64,000 nucleotides of DNA from Megascapheus bottae (Eukaryota > Chordata > Mammalia > Rodentia > Geomyidae), in the NCBI GenBank assembly GCA_024803745.1, contig JANJXV010000004.1:46866358-46930357 (forward strand). Direction: 5' to 3'. Both the position numbers and the translations under genes were made by a program. Of this stretch, positions 44,561-56,809 are shown piece by piece; the first letter of the stretch is position 1, and each line of letters opens with the position of its first letter. Under the pieces are notes generated by a model. That model made no database searches, was not told where the DNA came from, and saw only the letters and a program-made list of their open reading frames with translations.

Positions 44561-46389
44561 AAGAAAACTTGGCTTTATTCTAATTCTGGGGAAATGTGAA
44601 TGAAGCTGATACAAAAATTCATGTGCAGGTTAGTGTAGAACTGCATTTCCAACCCCTTCAGATAATATGATTAGCTTAATACTTCTGTCCAAAATATTGA
44701 AACCACCCTGGTCAATTTCTGCTCTGTAGGTATTGCATTGTAAACATTCACTGAATAAAGCTATAGAAATACACAGAGACATATGCATGCACACATGTGC
44801 ACACAGTGCTTTCTGCACTCACTCACTTTACATCTGGGTTCTCCATGTCTGGTGATTCTTCCTTTCCATGTCCTCTTTAAATGACCTAGAACAATGTTTG
44901 GTTCAAACCTTCTCCTCTCCCTGATATTCACTCTCAGGTTTCCTCTTGCTTCTACTTACACTGAGAAAAATAGAAACCAGGGGGGAAAAAAAGTTCATCT
45001 CATTTTCTTTGCACTTTTAGAAAACTACTTTACATTTGGCCTTTTATCCTATCATTGGGGAGGAATTGTCCCAACTCTTACTCAAGGCAAAAACTGTATT
45101 TATCAACAGGGTTTAATCACACATGATCTAGCCAAGTATACTATTCTAGTGATTCTTACTTGCCTCTTGTAACACTCATTGTCTTCTCTCCACAACTTTC
45201 CAACAGCATTTTCCCATTTTCCCTTTCAGCTCCTAAATCCTCCCCTTCCTTTTGAAGACTTCTGTTCCTACGGACCTCTGTATTCCATCTGATCATACTC
45301 TGTTGAAGATTTTCGTCACAATGTCCATAATGTCCAAATGGGTCATCAATGAACTCTCAAGGTTAGCACTTGTTATCCACTGGATGTCTGCCTTTGGTCA
45401 TATTGGACAGATTTCATATTCACTGGCACCATAAATTAAACCACCATTACCTCCTATATAGATTAAAGCCTTTGAGTTTTTCTGCCAGCTGCCAAATTAC
45501 TCAGGACTGTCTATGCCAAGCTATAGTCGAAGGAATTCAACAAGTAAACAAAATATGCCACTTGATATTTTGTGCTTCAAATGAATCTGTGCCCATCAGA
45601 CTTCGATAGTATGTGAAGCACAATCTGACTTATGGTTACCTCCTTGACATTACAATGATTCTCATCTCTTCTTCTGAACTATCTCATTCTAAAATAACTG
45701 CACTGGCTTTTCTTGTTCCTCAGTCAAGCTAAGCATGGCCCCAGCTAACAGCCTTCAAACTCTTTTATTTTTAATCTTGAACAATCTCACCAAAATAATT
45801 CATAAATATCATGTTCTCCTTTTTTTAGGTCTTTAATCCCCTTTTTACTTTTTCAGTGATCCTTTGCCCAAGGGTGCTGTCTAAGAACCCTGTGCACACA
45901 CAAACACAACTGTGTGCACAAACTACTCTGGGTATTCTCTGTTGTATTTATCACTATCTGACATATTATATATTTCATTCATTATTTTCTTTACTATATT
46001 TTATTCCATGCTATGGTATTAAGAATATGACACCATGAGAGTGTTTTTATTTGGATTGTTTTTACTATCTTTAAGCAGTGTACAAAGGAGTTGCCATTCA
46101 ACAAAGCAATTAATCATGGATCACTTCCATGATTAAAAAAATCATGAATTTTTGTTTATGTTTATCACTAGTTCCCCATAAGCAAGAATAGATAACATGA
46201 ATGATACCAAAAATATATATGTTGAAAAAAATTAAGGACATAGAAAACAAATTCATTCAAGTGGAAATAATTTACCTAATTATAGTAAGCAGTTCATCAA
46301 AGAATACATTATATTCTGGTGCATATAGTTAGTAAACAATTTGCTTTTTGACATAAATCCATTTTTGTACTACCAAACACTACTAACTT
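44561..46389. other. Mostly unique sequence
   Basis: No SINE recognised. 46071-46115 (TACAAAGGAGTTGCCATTC) is a short antisense LINE-1 3' fragment like the one at 23780. Overlapping frames at 44894-45609 have no recognisable protein features. Confidence 0.45.
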
Positions 46390-46394
46390 TTTTT

Positions 46395-46472
46395 AAAAAC
46401 AGTACTGGGATTTGAATGCCAGATTTTGTACAGTGTTTGCTTGACTGGAGTTATACCTCCAGTTCTGATTTA
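46395..46472 (-). mobile_element. ID-type SINE remnant
   Basis: GTACTGGGATTTGAATGCCAG, then GTGTTTGCTTGACTGGAGT. Confidence 0.45.
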
Positions 46473-46549
46473 TATTTTTATAACTTTATTTCTGTCAGAT
46501 ATTTGTAAGCCCATAATTTTATCTTTAAATATCACTTAATCCTACATCT

Positions 46550-47083
46550 CCCCATTTGTTAGGAAATGGAAAGACTTAGAAAAAATCATATTAAGTGAAG
46601 TAAGCCAGACTCAAAGGAACTTAGGCTCAATGGTTTCCCTCATTTGCCATAATCAGTAGAAACCTTGGGCTCTACTAGCAGAGATCTGCAATAGAGCAAA
46701 ACCTTGACGCTGAATGAAAGGATCTCTAGGATATAGAAACATAAGCCATATAATGAATGATTGTTGTTCTTAAGGTACTATGTTATCTCTCATCTCTTTT
46801 GCTGTCCCTTGGTTATCTCATATTGTTACAGTATCTCACTTTGTTATCTGATATATCGAATATATTTGTATTTGGTTATTTAAAATTGGATGGGGGGAAA
46901 CAAGATGAGGGGTGGGGGTGGGGGGGAGGGATATGGGAACCAAGACATGTGAAAGGGTATCAATGTATGTGAGTTAATGCACCTTCTATCTGGCAAATAT
47001 CATGTAACCCTTCTATTAATTACAATAATAAATATATGAAAAAAAGAAAATGTAATATAAATCCACAATAAAAAAAATATCCA
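46550..47083 (+). mobile_element. 5'-truncated LINE-1 3' end, well preserved
   Basis: Runs from the ORF2 end (AGGAAATGGAAAGACTTAG, AAGTGAAGTAAGCCAGACTC) through the 3'UTR with its G-rich patch (46890-46935) to CTTCTATTAATTACAATAATA and an A-rich tail. Imperfect flanking repeats (TATCACTTAATCCTACATCT before, TATCAATCCTACGTCT after) suggest a decayed target duplication. It is the best reference in the window for the other LINE-1 tails. Confidence 0.85.
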
Positions 47084-47095
47084 AAAAAAATATCA

Positions 47096-47480
47096 ATCCT
47101 ACGTCTTGACTGTGACTTTTTTGTCAGTATTTATTGATTGTAGCTTTCTTTCACTTATTTTAATCATCAGGAATTTATTCCTTTATCAAAATGAGAACAG
47201 GAAATGTTAGCTGCATTTCCCCTTCAGGTGCTTTATAATGGACATTAAAATGTTACCCTTCCCTTTCCCTCAACACATTTCCTCCAGCTACAGTAAAATA
47301 GCTTAGAAGCATAAGTTTCATTTCCTCATTATCTATCAATTCTTTCCCTTGCCTGTGTAGAGAGTAGACATTTGAACACGTCACTTGCTAACCCATTCTC
47401 TCACCTCTTCTCACCTGAAACCCAAACTGCTGGAGTTTGTGGTATTTAAAGGTTTTTTTTTTTTTTAACATAATAGGGTT
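47096..47480. other. No recognised feature
   Basis: Unique-looking sequence ending in a poly(T) tract. Confidence 0.5.
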
Positions 47481-47492
47481 AGGATTTCTTTT

Positions 47493-47698
47493 TTCTTTCT
47501 TTTCTTCTTATTCTTCTGCTTTTTTTTTGCCATTCCTGTGCTTGAGCTCAGGGCCTGAGCACTGACCTCAGGATTTCCTCAAGACTTAAGCTACAGTACC
47601 ACTTCCAGCTTTTTCTGTATAGGTGGTACTGAGGAATTGAACCCAGGGTTTCATGCATGCTAGACAAGCACTCTACTACTAAGCCATGCTCCTGGCCC
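47493..47698 (-). mobile_element. Dimeric ID-like SINE with 12-bp target duplication
   Basis: AGGATTTCTTTT at 47481-47492 recurs at 47699-47710. Between them are a T-rich (complement poly(A)) tract and the complement of the dimer (TTTGCCATTCCTGTGCTTGA ... CATGCATGCTAGACAAGCAC ... GCTCCTGGCCC). Confidence 0.82.
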
Positions 47699-47754
47699 AG
47701 GATTTCTTTTGTGGGAGTCTACCTCTCATTTCTTCCCTGTATTAGAGAATGCCC

Positions 47755-47775
47755 TCCCTCCCTCCCTCCCTCCCT

Positions 47776-47818
<43 letters not shown>

Positions 47819-47872
47819 CCTCCCTCTCTCTCTCTCTCTCCCCCCCTCCCTCTCTGTCTCTCTGTCTCTCCT
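47755..47872 (+). repeat. (CCCT)n/(CT)n microsatellite
   Basis: CCCTCCCTCCCT followed by pure CT and mixed CT/CCCT. It creates spurious Pro-Ser-Leu and Arg-Glu-Gly frames. Confidence 0.97.
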
Positions 47873-47874
47873 TT

Positions 47875-47992
47875 CTGTTCCGGGTCCTGAGGATTGAACT
47901 CTGGGCATGAACTCTGGGCACTGGTGCTGTTCCTGAGATTCCTTTTGTTCAAGGAAATTGCTCTGCCACTTAAACCACAGCACCACTTCCAT
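47875..47992 (-). mobile_element. ID-half SINE remnant
   Basis: CTGAGGATTGAACTCTGGGC (with GAACTCTGGGCA duplicated), then TGCTCTGCCACTTAAACCAC and AGCACCACTTCCATCTC. Confidence 0.6.
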
Positions 47993-47994
47993 CT

Positions 47995-48275
47995 CTAGGA
48001 TATGGAAGCAAGAGCTTTATCTTGTATGATTGTTGTTCTTAATATACTATATTATCTCTCTTCTCCTTTGTTGCCCATTAATTAATCTCATATTGTTACT
48101 GTATCTGACTTTGTTACCTGGTATATGTATATACATGTATTTGTTTATTTGAAATAGCAAAGGGAAGGGGAGGAAACAAGATGACTGGGAGGGGGTGGGA
48201 GGAGGAAACCCCTCTCTATACATTAGCTTAACAATAAAAATAAAATTAAAAAAAGAAAAAAGCAGGTAAAGAAAA
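47995..48275 (+). mobile_element. LINE-1 3' end, shortened
   Basis: TAGGATATGGAAGCAAGAGC, GTATGATTGTTGTTCTTAAT, TATTGTTACTGTATCTGACT, then the G-rich patch and CCCCTCTCTATACATTAGC with an A-rich tail. Confidence 0.8.
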
Positions 48276-48324
48276 GAAAAGAAAGAAAGCATCTTAACTT
48301 TAGATTATTAATGACTCTAAAAGA

Positions 48325-48556
48325 GTTGGGCACTGGTGGCTCATGCCACCAGGATCCTAGCTACTCTGGAGGCTGAAATCTGAGGATCGAGGTTTGAAGC
48401 CACCATGGACAGCCAAGTTTGTGAGCCTCTTATCTTCAATAAACTATTTGAAAAAAGCAAGAAGTGGCATTGTCGTTCAAGGGATAGAGCACCATGCCTG
48501 AGCAAAAGAAGCTCAAGGATAGCATGCAGGCTCTGTGGACTGGCAAAAATACAATA
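48325..48556 (+). mobile_element. B1-ID dimer SINE
   Basis: GGGCACTGGTGGCTCATGCC, GAGGATCGAGGTTTGAAGCC, TCTTATCTTCAATAAACTAT, then TTCAAGGGATAGAGCACCAT. Confidence 0.82.
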
Positions 48557-49922
48557 AAATAATAAAATGAAATTCTTGAATATCAGCTATTTCTCCCTTC
48601 ACCATGGGTCTATTTTCATATGTATTTAAAGCAATATAGCAAAATAATTTCAAACTTCACCTTTCCAGAGTATCACTGTAAAGCATAGGCCAATGTATTC
48701 CACAAAGTTATTTGTTTACAAAATAAACCTTGGAAACCATATTCATTCAGTTTGCCTTTCATATACATTAAAAAGTCTTTAACTATAAAAATAAATGCAA
48801 AATAAAGTTGAGAATTTTGGAAATTTTTTTAGAAATACCAAAGGAAATTTATAGAACAAATATATACTTATCAGTGAAAACAGACAAGTAAATTGATAGA
48901 GTTGTGAATATATGAAAAGAATAATAAATGTTAATAAACATGGAAATATTCAACTATGTTGATGATAAAATTGCCTTCTTTTGAAGGCAATATATATTAT
49001 TTTATTTTTATTGTTGTTTTATATTTTCTTTTTATTATTTATATTTCAGCCTACATCTCTTAGGCAGTTGCCATTTATTTATTTATTGTATTATACCTGA
49101 GACTTGGAAGGGACCAAGAATTAAGCATTAACAGTGAAACTTTAGTAAACACTTAAATTCAAATAATTGTCTTGGTTATTAATTTTATACTTTTTCTGAC
49201 TTCTAGGGATTTATTTTATAGTATTATGTGGTAAAGCTGGCCAAATATTTATGAGTAAAAAATTAACTAAAACATAACCTGAACCAACAAACTGAAAAAA
49301 TTACCCAAATGACCCAAAATAGGGGAAAGATTAAATTTTTGTCCATGTACTTGTAAAAGCTTACAACTTATTTTAAAATATTTAAATGTTTAATATAATT
49401 GATGATCACAAAAACGCTAATTTTAGAGAAGCAGAATATATACCTCTCTATTCAGATGTGCAGATCAATAAAAATAAAGTCAAAACACAGAAATGTTTAC
49501 TATAAGAGGATGCTATTGAAACATTCTATTTACTGTTTTAGTATTTTGGTGGGACTGAGATGGAACCAGGGCTCCTGTTTGTTTGGTTTTTAGACTGATT
49601 TCTCCATCTTCTCTCTTGCTTTTTTATTCTCTTGTTCAATCTTCTGTTATCATTTCTATAGATAATCCAGAAGATGACCAACGGAGGATGGCCATATTGT
49701 CAAAGAAATTGTCACCAGGACATTTTACCAATGAAAATATTTCACTCCAATTACAGTTACTTATTATTTGGTCATTAGAGGAAAACTTCATTTACAGAAC
49801 ATGCTGAGGGAAAACAAAGGCACAGGAAGTGTAAGTCTACGAACAAATAATACTCAAATTTCTGAGTAGTTCTCTCTTAGGAAGGCAGGATGAATAAGTG
49901 AGGAAGCAAGGTTATTATTTTT
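48557..49922. other. Mostly unique AT-rich sequence
   Basis: A weak ID-like complement lies near 49535-49590 (GGTGGGACTGAGATGGAACC). Nothing else recognised. Confidence 0.45.
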
Positions 49923-50105
49923 ACTTTTTGTGCCAGTCCTAAGGCTTGACCCTGAGCTTTTTAGCTCAAGGATACCACTTGAATGATAGGTCTATTTCTG
50001 GCATATTGGTAATTAATTGGAGAAAGAATCTTACTTGGACTTTCCTCCCTCAGCTAGCTTTGAACTACAAGTCTTTAGTGTCAGGCTCTTGTGTAGCAAA
50101 GAAAA
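49923..50105 (-). mobile_element. Old B1-ID dimer SINE, partial
   Basis: TTTTTGTGCCAGTCCTAAGG, GGTAATTAATTGGAGAAAGA, then GCTAGCTTTGAACTACAAGT. Confidence 0.65.
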
Positions 50106-50154
50106 CAGATGTGAGGCACCCAGTACCAGACTGAATGACTGAATTTCCATTTTT

Positions 50155-50353
50155 TTTTTTGCCAGTCCTGGGCTTGGGCTGAGGACCTGAGCATTGACTG
50201 TCTTTGGGTTTTCTCAAGGCTAGAGATCTACCACTTGAGCCACAGCACCACTTCTGGCTTTTTTTTTTCCTATGTATGTGGTACCTAGGAATCAAATCTA
50301 TGTCTTCATGCATGCTAAGCAAGCACTGTACCACTAGGCCAAACTCCTGCCCC
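50155..50353 (-). mobile_element. Dimeric ID-like SINE with 16-bp target duplication
   Basis: CTGAATTTCCATTTTT at 50139-50154 recurs at 50354-50369. The complement of the full dimer lies between (TTTGCCAGTCCTGGGCTTGG ... CATGCATGCTAAGCAAGCAC ... GGCCAAACTCCTGCCCC). Confidence 0.9.
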
Positions 50354-50369
50354 CTGAATTTCCATTTTT

Positions 50370-50762
50370 AACACTATCAGTTAGAAATATTTTGATTACC
50401 ATAGATTAAACATATTCATAAAAATAATTTGCTACCTGTAACAGTTTGGGCAAGATAATATTAAGTGATGCTTAGAAATTTTCTTAAGTCATCAATCAAG
50501 TCAAATGTAAATGAAGAACATTAGACTTAGTGCAGATAAAAAAATATTTTTTCACATATTATCTCCCCTACTTACCAAACATAGATAATTAATGTCAATG
50601 CAGATGTGATTCTCAACACTGCTTTAAGTATAAACTCCTAATTGATTAGCAAAGCTGAACCTGAAAAATAAAACAAACACACACATACAGAGTAAATGTC
50701 AGATGGAAAAGTATGCACCATTTTATGGTAAACAATTAATGCAAATCGTTTTAATGAAAAAA
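50370..50762. other. No recognised feature
   Basis: AT-rich sequence. Confidence 0.5.
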
Positions 50763-50875
50763 GAAACATAGAGCCAGGTACAGTGGCTCATACCCGTAGT
50801 CCCACTGAGAAAGCAGAGACTAAGAGGATCATGATTTCCGACCAGGCCCCAAATCAACTAAATAAATAAATAGAT
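50763..50875 (+). mobile_element. B1-like SINE fragment
   Basis: GAGCCAGGTACAGTGGCTCA, TACCCGTAGTCCCACTGAGA, CCGACCAGGCCCCAAATCA, running into the purine microsatellite. Confidence 0.65.
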
Positions 50876-50876
50876 C

Positions 50877-51160
50877 AGTAGAAGGAAGGGGGTAAGGAAA
50901 GAAGGAAGAAAGGGAGGGAGGGAGGAAAGAAGAAAGGGACAAAGGGAGGGAGGGACAGAAGGATGGAGGGAGGAAGGAAGGAGAGAAGGAAGGAAGAAGG
51001 GAAGGAAGGAGGGAGGGAAGGCAGGAAGGAAGGAAGGAAGGAAAGGAAAGGAAAGGAAAGGAAAGGAAAGGAAAGGAAAGAAAGGAAAGGAAAGGAAAGG
51101 AAAGGAAAGGAAAGGAAAGGAAAGGAAAGGAAAGGAAAGGAAAGGAGGAAGGAAGAAGAT
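50877..51160 (+). repeat. Long purine microsatellite, GAAG/GGAG then (GGAAA)n
   Basis: About 160 bp of mixed GGAA/GGGA followed by over 20 units of AAGGA from about 51030. All-purine on the plus strand for about 280 bp. It probably grew from the tail of the B1 fragment just upstream. Confidence 0.97.
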
Positions 51161-51254
51161 GACATATGTTGTATATGAAATACAAAGCCTAAGTAAAAAC
51201 AAACAACAAAAAAGCCACCAAGATGGACACTATTTCAACACTTGCAAGATATCC

Positions 51255-51335
51255 AAGTAAAACTCATGTCATAGCCCAAGTTGTAGAATACCTGCCTAAG
51301 AGATCCTGAGTTCAAACTCCAATACCAAAAACATA
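51255..51335 (+). mobile_element. ID-type SINE remnant
   Basis: CATAGCCCAAGTTGTAGAAT, ACCTGCCTAAGAGATCC and TGAGTTCAAACTCCAATACC. Confidence 0.5.
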
Positions 51336-53712
51336 TCTGCAGATTGATCCATATAATATTTTCTTATAAACAGGAAAAGAGTAAAAAGCATTACCCTTGT
51401 ATTTTTACTTTAGCTTTTGCGTGACTCTGGGATCTCATGCTTTATCCTTGGCGGTGGCAAGTAGATCTACCAGACACCAAAATCCTCCCACCTCCATCTG
51501 CACCGTGAAACACTACCTTTTTTTTTAAAAAAAAAGAAAAGTATTTTCACTGGTACTGATATAAACTAGAACATGTTCTATTTTAAATTCCAATACTTAG
51601 TGAATTAATATCTAGTTGTCTTCATAAACATATCTGAATATTAACAAGAAATAGATTATATCAGCTACAAAATATTATTAGATATGTTTAAATATCTATC
51701 ATATTTTACAAATTTATTTAATGTCCCAGAGCTTGCTGAAAGCATCTCTAACTGGGTTTCCTACTTTCAAGGGAACCTTTTAAAACAGTGAATAAAAAAG
51801 CAGAAACATTTTAGTTTCGTATGCTAGGCACAAAATAGAAAACAATGACTTTTGCTGCAGTTATTTTTCAAGGAATATTTCCAAGTGTGCCAAACATTCA
51901 TCTCTTAATATATGCTCCTGAAATAAAATGCTTGAGGTACTGTAGAAAACCTTCCTCATTCAAGGAAATGTAATTTTTGGTGTGTGTTTGTGTGTCCAAG
52001 TAGGATTCATTTTGAGGGCTGGGAAAAGAAAAGTAGAAAAACAAAAATTAGAATATATTGGAAAGGAGAGAAAGAAGCAAAAAAATCAAATGAGAAAATG
52101 AAACACTAAGCCCATTCACTGTGTCTAAGAATAATAGGCTCAAAGCCAAGTGAACCAAAAAATTGTTTTCATTGTCTCCAATTCATCTGTACTATATATT
52201 TTACTTACCTTTCCTGACAGTAGTCAGAATTTATTATAAAATCACTCTGCACTAGCTCCAAATAACTTTTCATTTGATCTTGAATTCTAAAATTCTACAG
52301 CTCTCATTCAATTTGAGTCCTTCTAGAATCCAGGAACTGTGTGCTCATGTTATGGAAAACAATCAAGATGCAGTGTGAATCAAATGGAAATGAAGAGATG
52401 ACAAAGACTGACACATGTACAGTTTGCCACTGTTGTTGGGGCTACTGTCCTTTTGCTGGGTCAGTGACCTAAGGGCAAATCACTGTTGAGTAAAACAGTC
52501 CTATGACACCTCTTCAGTCAGAATTTTTCACTCTTCCACTGCAAGCCCTGCTGAGGTGCCCAGTCAAGAAAATGGGCAGCTGCCAGTGGAATTCTGCAAT
52601 GATTTTAGATGCACCACTTCGATAATGCCTCACCTCATTTGTAACAAAGACAAATGCATCTATAAAATTGAAGAGTTGTATTGATTAGTCAAAAAGCTTT
52701 TTGAATTGAGTTTTAAGATATCACAGCTTTATTCACCATCCTATATTAGCAATATGACCTTGTAACACATTTGAGCTTTACCGTAAAGGCACTGAAGTTT
52801 TTTTTATATCAATTTTAATTCTTTCTCCCAGAAGAAACTATAAACTGGTTTTTTTCCTTCACAGATTATAAAAGTCCGCATAGAAGTTACAAAGATAAAA
52901 ACATAGAAAGTCTACTTGAAGAGAAAAAAAGGATAACTACCCCCTCTTCAATCTCAATGCACATGAAATATGAGACTGTCATTGAATCATCTGAGTTGCT
53001 CTAACCATTGTATTTACGTTAATCAAGCTCAATCTTTATAAAAGTCAGACAGGCTGTGCACATTACTTGCAGTTCATTCTTGACATGACTGAGCTACAAG
53101 ACAGTGCACTACTTTGCCTAAATCCGTATAATGTAGATATGGACTTAAGTTCTGCATGATATGGAATGTTATTCTCCAGTTGGTTAGAAAGGGGGATTCC
53201 TGTAGGGAAAACAGCAGTATACCTATTAATTATAGTATCATGGTATTTTTGTACTGAGTACTGCTTCCAAATTCTGGATAAATTGGTGAATTGGAAATAA
53301 AATCATTTGTAAAATTCCATAAAGGATAGAAGAGTCTTCAAATGATCCATATGCTAGCAGCCATAGTAAAGGAAGTTTTCCTTTCAGAACCTCATCACTG
53401 ATCCTGAATAAGGAGCCTCTCCCCTAGCACTGAAGGACAAAATCAGAATCAAGACAGAGAGCCTGCAATGCAGAGATCTGCCAAGAGTCAGGTACTGTTC
53501 TTACCTGCCCCACATGTCTTTTGAGGATGGAAGAAAACAGATACAGTAGCATCTGCAGAAAGGAAGAAGAGATAGGCTCTTGCGGGGGCGGGGCAGGGGA
53601 TGATTCTGCCAAATAGAGATCTAGATAATCTGGAACCCTTCCTAGAATCCTCGTTAGACAACTTCACTATGATCACACTCTTATCAAGGAGAATACCAAG
53701 AAAGAGTCAAAA
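51336..53712. other. 2.4 kb repeat-poor sequence
   Basis: No SINE or LINE-1 recognised apart from a doubtful B1 complement near 51395-51490. The part around 52420-52640 is more GC-balanced. No gene signature. Confidence 0.45.
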
Positions 53713-53923
53713 TTAGAGCCAGGAAATGGTGGCTAAAATCAAGTGAATAAAATTTGAGGGTGAAAATTTGAAGCTAACCTAGGCGGATAAATCCACACAA
53801 TTCTTATCTCTAATTAAATAGCAAAAGTTAGAACCTGAGGTGTTGTTTAAGTGGTAGAGCACTATCCATAAGCAATAAAAGCACCGTCAGAGCATGAGGC
53901 CCTGAGTTTAAGTTCCAGTATTG

Positions 53924-53928
<5 letters not shown>
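53713..53928 (+). mobile_element. B1-ID dimer SINE ending in a CA microsatellite
   Basis: GAGCCAGGAAATGGTGGCTA, TTCTTATCTCTAATTAAATA, TTTAAGTGGTAGAGCACTAT, GGCCCTGAGTTTAAGTTCC; its 3' tail has become (CA)n. Confidence 0.72.

Positions 53929-53967
<39 letters not shown>
53929..53967 (+). repeat. (CA)n microsatellite at a SINE tail
   Basis: About 38 bp of CA. Confidence 0.97.
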
Positions 53968-53968
<1 letters not shown>

Positions 53969-54169
53969 GTATAACTTTTAGTACCACCCATACAGATGAG
54001 GTAAGTGATACTGCTAGTCAGTAAGGGTCAGTGAAGAAATGGGTTTCCGGAACTGAAAGACAGAAGGAAATGAGGGCAAAATGTAGCACATGAAGCAGGC
54101 AAAGGTCTTAAATGTAGGACCTGGAAATTTGAAGCAATCAAACACAATCTATAGAATTTATCATGTCCC

Positions 54170-54172
<3 letters not shown>

Positions 54173-54215
<43 letters not shown>

Positions 54216-54219
54216 TATT
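54173..54219 (+). repeat. (TG)n microsatellite
   Basis: GTGTGT run of about 36 bp with a TATG interruption. Confidence 0.97.
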
Positions 54220-54224
54220 TTAAT

Positions 54225-54545
54225 CATTCAGTGTAGACTTACAGACACATTCCAGTTGCCACAAGTGAGGGAAATCAATGAGCCTGTGTTTCTTTGGTTC
54301 TGGCTTACTTTGCTTATTATAGTTTTTTCCAAAGTCTTTTCATTTCCTGACGAAAGCTATAATACCATTTTTTCTGATGGATGAGTAAAATTCCATTGTG
54401 CCTATATACCACATTTTCTTGATCCCTTTCTGGATTGATTCCTTATCTTGGGTATGTTATTAATGCTGCAAAGAACACTGTTGTGCTGGTGGCTTTATTA
54501 TGGCCTGGTTTATTGTCATTTGGTGGGCCAAAGGATAATATGTTG
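54225..54545 (-). mobile_element. Old LINE-1 3' region, antisense
   Basis: GATGAGTAAAATTCCATTGTG, CCTATATACCACATTTTCTT and TGCTGCAAAGAACACTGTTG are the familiar complement of the LINE-1 ORF2/3'UTR boundary. Confidence 0.78.
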
Positions 54546-54639
54546 TTGATAAATTATCAATACCTATGTGCACACAAACATATAAAGTAGTATTTTATAA
54601 AATGAACTCCAAGAAAAGGAAACAAGAGATGTTTTTATT

Positions 54640-54960
54640 TGCCATTGTTGCTGTTTTTTTTTTTTAATTTTTCTTTTGCCTTGTTTGTTAGTTGGATTGT
54701 ATTTTAGAGGGTAAGGAAGACACAGAAAAGGTGGAACAATGGTGAGCAAATACTACAGTGGTATCACTAGATACTAAATGGAAAAAGACCTGTACATCTT
54801 GTAGGTGTAGACAGGAGGGAAAACCTAGGAGAGAGCAAAGGAAAGAGAGATATGGTCCAGAAACAATTGTGTTCATTTCCTAATTCAGGTAACTATAACC
54901 TCTCTGTGTATCAACTCTAAATTAACAATAAAAACTAAAATAAATAAATAAATATGGATG
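54640..54960 (+). mobile_element. LINE-1 3' end
   Basis: GATACTAAATGGAAAAAGACC, a purine-rich patch, then AACCTCTCTGTGTATCAACT and AACAATAAAAACTAAAATAA at the tail. Confidence 0.55.
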
Positions 54961-55299
54961 ACAAAAAACAACAATGTAATTTAAGATGCCCTCAGAGATA
55001 GGACTTGTGTGAAGCCATTCTTCAAAGGAAATGAAAGAACAAAGGTCAACATTTACTATTACTAAATTCTATAGTTACATTAGAGAAGTATAAAAATGAA
55101 ATCATAATTCTTAAAAAAATATTTTAATGTGTTTTGGCTAATTATGAAAAATATACAAAATACCCTTACTCCCAAGATAAAATCATTTCATGAGCAAGCC
55201 AAATCACTTTAATATCTGTCATGAATTTACCAACAATATTTGAATTCTACCAGTTTGTTTTCTTCAATTTTCTCACAAAACACAAAGATTGGGACTCAA

Positions 55300-55725
55300 A
55301 GATGTTCTTCACAACGTTGTTTATGATTCATTCATTCATGTAACCAAATTTTTGGAGAAATGTCACTGGGCCAGGCAATGAGTCTGATGTTTAGACAAAT
55401 AAAGTAAATGCCATTAAAAGAATGATAGTTAATTATGGTACAGGCATATGATGAGCTATTATGTAGTTATTAAAATGATGTTTACGGCTGTTTAATGACT
55501 TGGGGAAATGCTAATGATTTAATATTGAGTGAAAAAATGTACTTACAAAACAGCACTTACCATATTATCTGGAATATGTAAAAATGCATTAAAATGGAAG
55601 AAGACTCCAAAATTGGACCAGTAATTGCCTCTGGGAAGTGGAATGATGGGTGATTTTCCCACTTTCATTGCTTTTTACCAACAATGTGTATTAATTTAAT
55701 TATCATTAACGTATATTCAGATTTG
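55300..55725 (+). mobile_element. Ancient LINE-1 3' end
   Basis: TTAATTATGGTACAGGCATAT, GGCTGTTTAATGACTTGGGG, AAATGCTAATGATTTAATAT and GGGTGATTTTCCCACTTTCA match the tail of old mammalian LINE-1/HAL1-type elements. Confidence 0.72.
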
Positions 55726-56019
55726 AGTACACTTAAAATATCAGAATCTCAGCCAACTGACCACCTGATCAGAGATTTTCCTCTCCAGATCCCAGAATCT
55801 GTTTGAATCTAATTGAATTTTCAGACTACTTTTATGTATATTCCTCCCCACAAAATTATTGAGTGCTGTAGGGTTGCTATAAATATTTTTCATGTCCTTA
55901 AAATGTTTTGTGTTTCTAAGAATCATAAGTGAATGCTTTTAAGATGTTTTGTTAATGATTAACAAGTTCAACATATTCCTTGCATCACTATAATTTATAA
56001 TTAAATTCATTCATTTTTG

Positions 56020-56240
56020 TTATTCTCATAAGTTTTCTTACTTTTTTGAGATACTCATCTCTATCCCTGATATCAATTTCTGATCTGATTTCTGTCATTG
56101 TCTTCTAAAATTCCATATAAATACAATCATGGAGTGCATGCTCTTTTCTATCTGCTTTATTTCACTCAGACTAGTCTTCAGATCTATGTTGATAACATGT
56201 ATCTGTATGTGATGCTATCATGTACAATTCAGTGTGTCTA
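56020..56240 (-). mobile_element. Ancient LINE-1 3' fragment, antisense
   Basis: TTCCATATAAATACAATCATG, CTGCTTTATTTCACTCAGAC and CAGATCTATGTTGATAACAT. Confidence 0.55.
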
Positions 56241-56808
56241 AAGCGAAAGATTTATGATTTTGAATGTTGTTGAGAAGTGGAAAAACTCAACTTCTCATAT
56301 ACTGTCAGAGGATATGTGAACAATCCTACTCCTACAAGAAATGAAAATGTGTGTCCCCAAAAGGCATTTAAATTGCAGCACTTTTCATAATCACCAAATT
56401 ATGGAAACAGTGCATTGCAACTGAAGAGTGTGTCAAGAAAATGTGATGTGAATACATGCATACACGAAGGCTTTATATATATATATACACACATAAATGC
56501 ACACATACATGTGCATATATACACACATACAATTATATATGCATATGTTTAGATATACATTTATATACTTACATACATTCATATATATATTGCATATGTG
56601 TATATATGTGAGTTATATGTATATGTATGCAAACATGTGTCCACACACAAATCTTGGAGATTATTCCTAAAAAAGAACGGAATTATATTACTCATAAGAA
56701 TATTGATGGATATTGAGATGATTGTATTATACTAAGTAAACTAGGTTCAGAAAGACAAAGGTCACTTGTTTCCTCTCATATCTGAATGCTAGACCTAAAA
56801 GTTAAAAT
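56241..56808 (+). mobile_element. LINE-1 3' region
   Basis: GAGAAGTGGAAAAACTCAAC, TAATCACCAAATTATGGAAA, GAAGAGTGTGTCAAGAAAAT and ACTAAGTAAACTAGGTTCAG follow ORF2-end order. A TA/CA-rich simple repeat (56475-56625) lies inside it. Confidence 0.75.
56475..56625 (+). repeat. Imperfect TATA/CACA simple repeat
   Basis: TATATATATATACACACATA-type sequence over about 150 bp. Confidence 0.85.
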
Positions 56809-56809
56809 A

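Noticed and set aside
44894..45609. Three overlapping plus-strand frames that might be exons
   Set aside because: No consistent splice sites, domains or recognisable homology were found.
47657..47992. Frames rich in Pro-Ser-Leu or Arg-Glu-Gly
   Set aside because: They are translations of the CCCT/CT microsatellite and its SINE flanks.
50829..51202. Frames of Phe-Pro-Ser-Leu or Lys-Glu-Arg repeats
   Set aside because: They are translations of the GGAAA/GGAAG microsatellite.
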